From assembly GCA_028280715.1 (NCBI GenBank), contig JANQLG010000025.1, forward strand, positions 62,001 to 126,000: DNA of 64,000 nt, in the 5' to 3' direction. A model generated the notes under the pieces. That model was not told the DNA's origin. It was given only the letters and a program-made list of their open reading frames with translations, and searched no databases. The position numbers were made by a program, and so were the translations under genes. The stretch comes from Spongiibacteraceae bacterium (GTDB taxonomy: Bacteria; Pseudomonadota; Gammaproteobacteria; Pseudomonadales; Dasaniaceae). Shown piece by piece: positions 61,389 through 64,000 of this stretch (the first letter of the stretch is position 1; each line of letters opens with the position of its first letter).

Positions 61389-62513
61389 ATGACTGCAGAA
61401 GTTGTTGTATATGGGGCTAGTGGTAACACTGGTAAGTTGGTTTGCTGGAAACTGGCTGAAAGGGGAATCCCTTTTATAGCTGCAGGCCGTAATAAACAGC
61501 GTCTTGAAGAGCAAATGGCTAAAGTGCCAGAGTTAGAAGGTGCGGATTACGAGTGCGTTGCCGTTGAACATACTGAAGAAGCACTTGGCGAATTACTGAA
61601 AGGTAAAAAGGTAATGTGCAATATGGTGGGCCCATTTATGCAGTTGGGTGAACCTGTAGTTAGGGCATGTTTGGAAAATAATGTGCACTACATTGATACT
61701 ACCGGTGAACAGGACTTTATGCGCTTTGTAGAGGCAGAATATGGCCAAGCTTTCAAGGAAAAAGACCTGATGCTAGCACCTGCGACATCTATGATGTGGG
61801 CTTCAGGTGCGATTGCAGCTGAAATCGCCTTAGAAACACCGGGAATCGATACTGTAGATATTTTGTATTCACCAAGCAGTACACCGAGTGTTGCCTCCAC
61901 TATGTCATTCCTGCGTATGTGCTGTCAGCCACAATTCCTACTAGAGAATAATGAGTTGGTTGAATGGCCATCAGCAACAGCGTACAGCGTACAAATTCCA
62001 GGTATGCATCGTGCCCGTACTGCCTTACCTTGGAGCGGTGGTGGTGAACCGATTTGGTATGCAACTGATGATCGCATACGTAACTGCACCGTAATGACGG
62101 CATTTAACAATGACCGTGTTATGGAGTGGGCCATGAAACTTATTAAAGAGTTTGATGAGAAGTACAAAGATGCACCACGCGAAGAACAAGAACGTGTGAC
62201 TAACGAGTGGGGAAATCAAATCTCTGTGGGTGAGCCAGAGCGTGAAAATGAAGACATACATCGTACGGTTGTTTCATGTTACGCACGAGGCAAAACCCAG
62301 GCTGTTAGTGTTATTTTGTGGGGTACTTGCGGTTACATCCAAACAGGTTCTATTCAGGCGATTACTACGCAAGCCTTGCTTGAAGGTAAAGCTAAAGAAT
62401 TTGGTTTTGTGAATCCTGCTCGTGCGATTGGTGCTCGTCAATTCGTTAATGAGTTGTCGGAAGAAGGATTGCACTGTGAGATGGATAAAATCAATAATTT
62501 CCGTCATTTTTAA
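61389..62513 (+). CDS. Saccharopine-dehydrogenase-like NAD(P)-binding protein
   Basis: A 374-residue oxidoreductase-like protein. The N-terminal Rossmann motif is VYGASGNTGKLVCWKLAERG near residues 7-26, followed by AAGRNKQRLEEQM. CNMVGPFMQLGEPVVRACLENNVHYIDTTGEQDFM is the signature of the saccharopine-dehydrogenase/trans-acting enoyl-reductase family. The C-terminal half is beta rich. In some polyketide and lipid pathways such proteins reduce a double bond in trans; here it may act on an acyl-CoA intermediate. GAAGAGGAAATAAC ahead of the ATG supports the start. The preceding gene ends 13 bases upstream. Confidence 0.82.
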   Translation: MTAEVVVYGASGNTGKLVCWKLAERGIPFIAAGRNKQRLEEQMAKVPELEGADYECVAVEHTEEALGELLKGKKVMCNMVGPFMQLGEPVVRACLENNVHYIDTTGEQDFMRFVEAEYGQAFKEKDLMLAPATSMMWASGAIAAEIALETPGIDTVDILYSPSSTPSVASTMSFLRMCCQPQFLLENNELVEWPSATAYSVQIPGMHRARTALPWSGGGEPIWYATDDRIRNCTVMTAFNNDRVMEWAMKLIKEFDEKYKDAPREEQERVTNEWGNQISVGEPERENEDIHRTVVSCYARGKTQAVSVILWGTCGYIQTGSIQAITTQALLEGKAKEFGFVNPARAIGARQFVNELSEEGLHCEMDKINNFRHF

Positions 62514-62523
62514 CTAAAGAAAA

Positions 62524-62560
62524 GCTCCCTAGTGTTAAATAGTTTTTAGTGGTAGGGAGC
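62524..62560 (+). other. Stem-loop after the saccharopine-dehydrogenase-like gene
   Basis: GCTCCCTA and TAGGGAGC form a perfect 8-base stem around a 21-base loop, 10 bases after the stop. No T run follows, so it may be a weak terminator or an mRNA-processing/stability hairpin within the operon. Confidence 0.6.
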
Positions 62561-62611
62561 CAGCCTTATATAACAATAATAATACAATGATTAGTGACGA
62601 GGTTTTTATTT

Positions 62612-63013
62612 ATGCCATTTTTTACTGATAGAAAATACAAGCAACTGTTTTTTGTTGCTGCCGTTTTCAACTGGGTTGTAACTGTTGCTTGGTCAATAAC
62701 CTATCCACTTATTTCGCCAATTTTTGGTATTTCAGAAGTAGCATCACCTATTTTTTTACACAGTTTTTTAGCGTTGGCTTTTGTATTTGGTATTGGCTAT
62801 TACCGAGCCAGTCTCAATCTTGAAAGAGGGCGAGAAGTCATTCTGTTAGGTGCAATTGGAAAGTATTTATTTTTTGTAGTGACGAGTATTTATTTTGTTC
62901 TAGAACAAATAAATATCTTGCTTTGGTCTATTTCGTTCGGCGATTTCCTCTTCGCATCACTATTTGTTGTTTTTCTTAGAGATAAAAACTATTCGCAAGC
63001 GAATACATTGTAA
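62612..63013 (+). CDS. Small four-helix membrane protein
   Basis: A 133-residue membrane protein from the ATG at 62612, with GAGG 9 bases upstream; a GTG at 62594 is the alternative. It has four hydrophobic helices (about residues 12-32, 42-62, 74-96 and 101-122) separated by short charged loops. No conserved motif was recognised. It is 20 bases from the acyl-CoA dehydrogenase gene and within the same catabolic run, where it may assist transport or electron transfer. That role is a guess. Confidence 0.72.
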   Translation: MPFFTDRKYKQLFFVAAVFNWVVTVAWSITYPLISPIFGISEVASPIFLHSFLALAFVFGIGYYRASLNLERGREVILLGAIGKYLFFVVTSIYFVLEQINILLWSISFGDFLFASLFVVFLRDKNYSQANTL

Positions 63014-63033
63014 GGAATTAGTAGGATATTACT

Positions 63034-64000
63034 ATGAGCGATTTCTATGATTTTCCATTAAGTGGTTGTGAGCCACCTTTAAATGAAGTAGAGAAGGCAA
63101 TACAGGAAAGTACACATCGTTTTGCCGAAGAAGTACTGCGTCCTGCCGGTGCAGAGTTGGATAAACTCTCTCCTGAAGAAGCTATAGCACCGGGTTCAAA
63201 ATACTGGGAAGTTATAGAAAAAGCGGAGGGGCTAGGTTTAAGTCTGACCGCACTGGCGGAATTGGAACCTGTAGAAAGAGTAAGACTACTCGCTATTGCA
63301 TCGGAGGAGCTTGCATGGGGTGATGCGGGTCTTGCAGCAGCAATTCTTGTTAATCATTTTCCTACTATGTATTCGATGATGGCCGGCAATGATGAGATGG
63401 TTGCCTTCAGTGAAGGGAAACGCGGTTGTTGGGGAATTACAGAACCCGATCATGGCTCGGATATGTTAGATGCTAATGGATCTATTCATATCGGTGGTGA
63501 GCCTACATATGGTCACAATGGAACTTATGGTCGCCCTAACTGTGTGGCGCGAATTGATGGCGATAAAATTATTGTCAACGGGCAAAAATCTGCCTGGGTT
63601 TCTGGTTCAATGACTGCTGAATTATGTGCGCTGTACTGCCATGCTGAAGTCGATGGACATATCAAACCAGGTATTAGCGTTATTGTCCCTCTCGATAGCC
63701 CGGGAGTGACACGTGGTAAACCATTAGACAAGGTCGGTTTACGTGGCTGTAATCAAGGTGAACTCTTTTTTGATAATGTTGAAGTGCCTTTATCTCATCT
63801 GTTGGCAGGGCCTGAGACATATTCTGAACTGGCATACAGAACTTTATGTGAAGCTAACCCACATGTTGCTGTTATGTATGTCGGTATAGCTCGTGCGGCG
63901 TATGAACATGCGCTTGCCTATGCCCATGAGAGAAAACAAGGCGGTGTACCTATTATTCAGCATCAATGGATTCGTATGAGTTTGTTTAATATGCTCCGAA
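63034..64000 (+). CDS. Acyl-CoA dehydrogenase, 3' truncated by the window edge
   Basis: The frame from the ATG at 63034 (TAGGATATTACT upstream) stays open through the end of the window, giving at least 322 residues. It reads as acyl-CoA dehydrogenase: IASEELAWGDAGLAAAIL, the FAD/substrate-binding GCWGITEPDHGSDM, INVxGQK-type IIVNGQKSAWVSGS, GVTRGKPLDKVGLRGCNQGE, LFFDNVEVP and VAVMYVGIARAAYEHALAYA. The catalytic base region lies beyond the edge. It would introduce a double bond into the CoA ester made by the upstream ligase. The name is firm; the chain length and stereochemistry are not known. Confidence 0.9.
   Translation, partial: MSDFYDFPLSGCEPPLNEVEKAIQESTHRFAEEVLRPAGAELDKLSPEEAIAPGSKYWEVIEKAEGLGLSLTALAELEPVERVRLLAIASEELAWGDAGLAAAILVNHFPTMYSMMAGNDEMVAFSEGKRGCWGITEPDHGSDMLDANGSIHIGGEPTYGHNGTYGRPNCVARIDGDKIIVNGQKSAWVSGSMTAELCALYCHAEVDGHIKPGISVIVPLDSPGVTRGKPLDKVGLRGCNQGELFFDNVEVPLSHLLAGPETYSELAYRTLCEANPHVAVMYVGIARAAYEHALAYAHERKQGGVPIIQHQWIRMSLFNMLR

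Noticed and set aside
1-64000. CRISPR arrays, tRNA or rRNA genes, prophage or integron structures
   Set aside because: No regularly spaced repeats, cloverleaf-like sequences, rRNA segments, integrase or phage structural genes were recognised by eye; short tandem repeats found are two or three copies only.

Overview
This window looks like chromosomal DNA of a free-living, probably marine, heterotrophic gammaproteobacterium. The moderately low GC, the abundance of TonB-dependent receptors, the DUF2058, DUF2845 and TIGR01777 proteins, and the acyl-CoA chemistry suggest Cellvibrionales or Spongiibacteraceae-like relatives. That placement is inference from gene content, not from a marker gene. No tRNA, rRNA, CRISPR array, prophage or intact insertion sequence was seen. 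Both window edges cut genes: a GH13 sugar phosphorylase on the left and an acyl-CoA dehydrogenase on the right.

Region 1-23 kb is mostly housekeeping and stress metabolism. It holds a sugar phosphorylase, beta-carbonic anhydrase, CheX-like protein, a 7TMR-DISM hybrid histidine kinase, DUF1499 and DUF2845 proteins, a TIGR01777 epimerase, TrmH with a small overlapping membrane protein, a GNAT, and PPK2 next to an unusual tandem HAD protein. PutA, an Lrp-type regulator and alanine dehydrogenase form an amino-acid catabolic block. Two orphan periplasmic binding proteins follow. A LysR gene is divergent from DoxX, glutathionyl-hydroquinone reductase and pirin genes, resembling the E. coli yhaJ/yqjFG/yhaK quinone-response genes.

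Region 23-36 kb has DUF2058, an Hpt/HD-GYP protein, a membrane XRE regulator and a REC-GGDEF-EAL protein with a degenerate GGDEF motif. Next is a scar made of the 3' ends of two truncated gene copies (a LuxR paralog and a DUF2058 paralog). Then come a small-membrane-protein/GGCT pair, a SnoaL/CaMKII-AD-like protein, a LuxR regulator, cysC-sat, matB and a coiled-coil protein.

Region 36-50 kb is accessory uptake. An AraC regulator precedes an APH/ecdysteroid-kinase-like phosphotransferase, a lipocalin-like (AttH/CrtC-type) protein, a TonB receptor and an MFS transporter. A second TonB receptor is followed by two PhoD-type phosphatases, one with a Sec-type and one with a Tat-type signal. A PilZ protein and a coiled-coil protein close the region.

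Region 51-64 kb looks like one catabolic island for an unidentified carboxylic or lipid-like compound. It encodes a class III CoA-transferase, a MalT-type LuxR activator, a TonB receptor, an SCP-x-like thiolase, an AMP-forming acyl-CoA ligase, a saccharopine-dehydrogenase-like reductase, a small membrane protein and an acyl-CoA dehydrogenase that runs off the window. Two nearly identical C-tract elements lie upstream of the receptor and thiolase genes. This island and the 36-43 kb kinase/lipocalin module are the best candidates for undescribed biology here.
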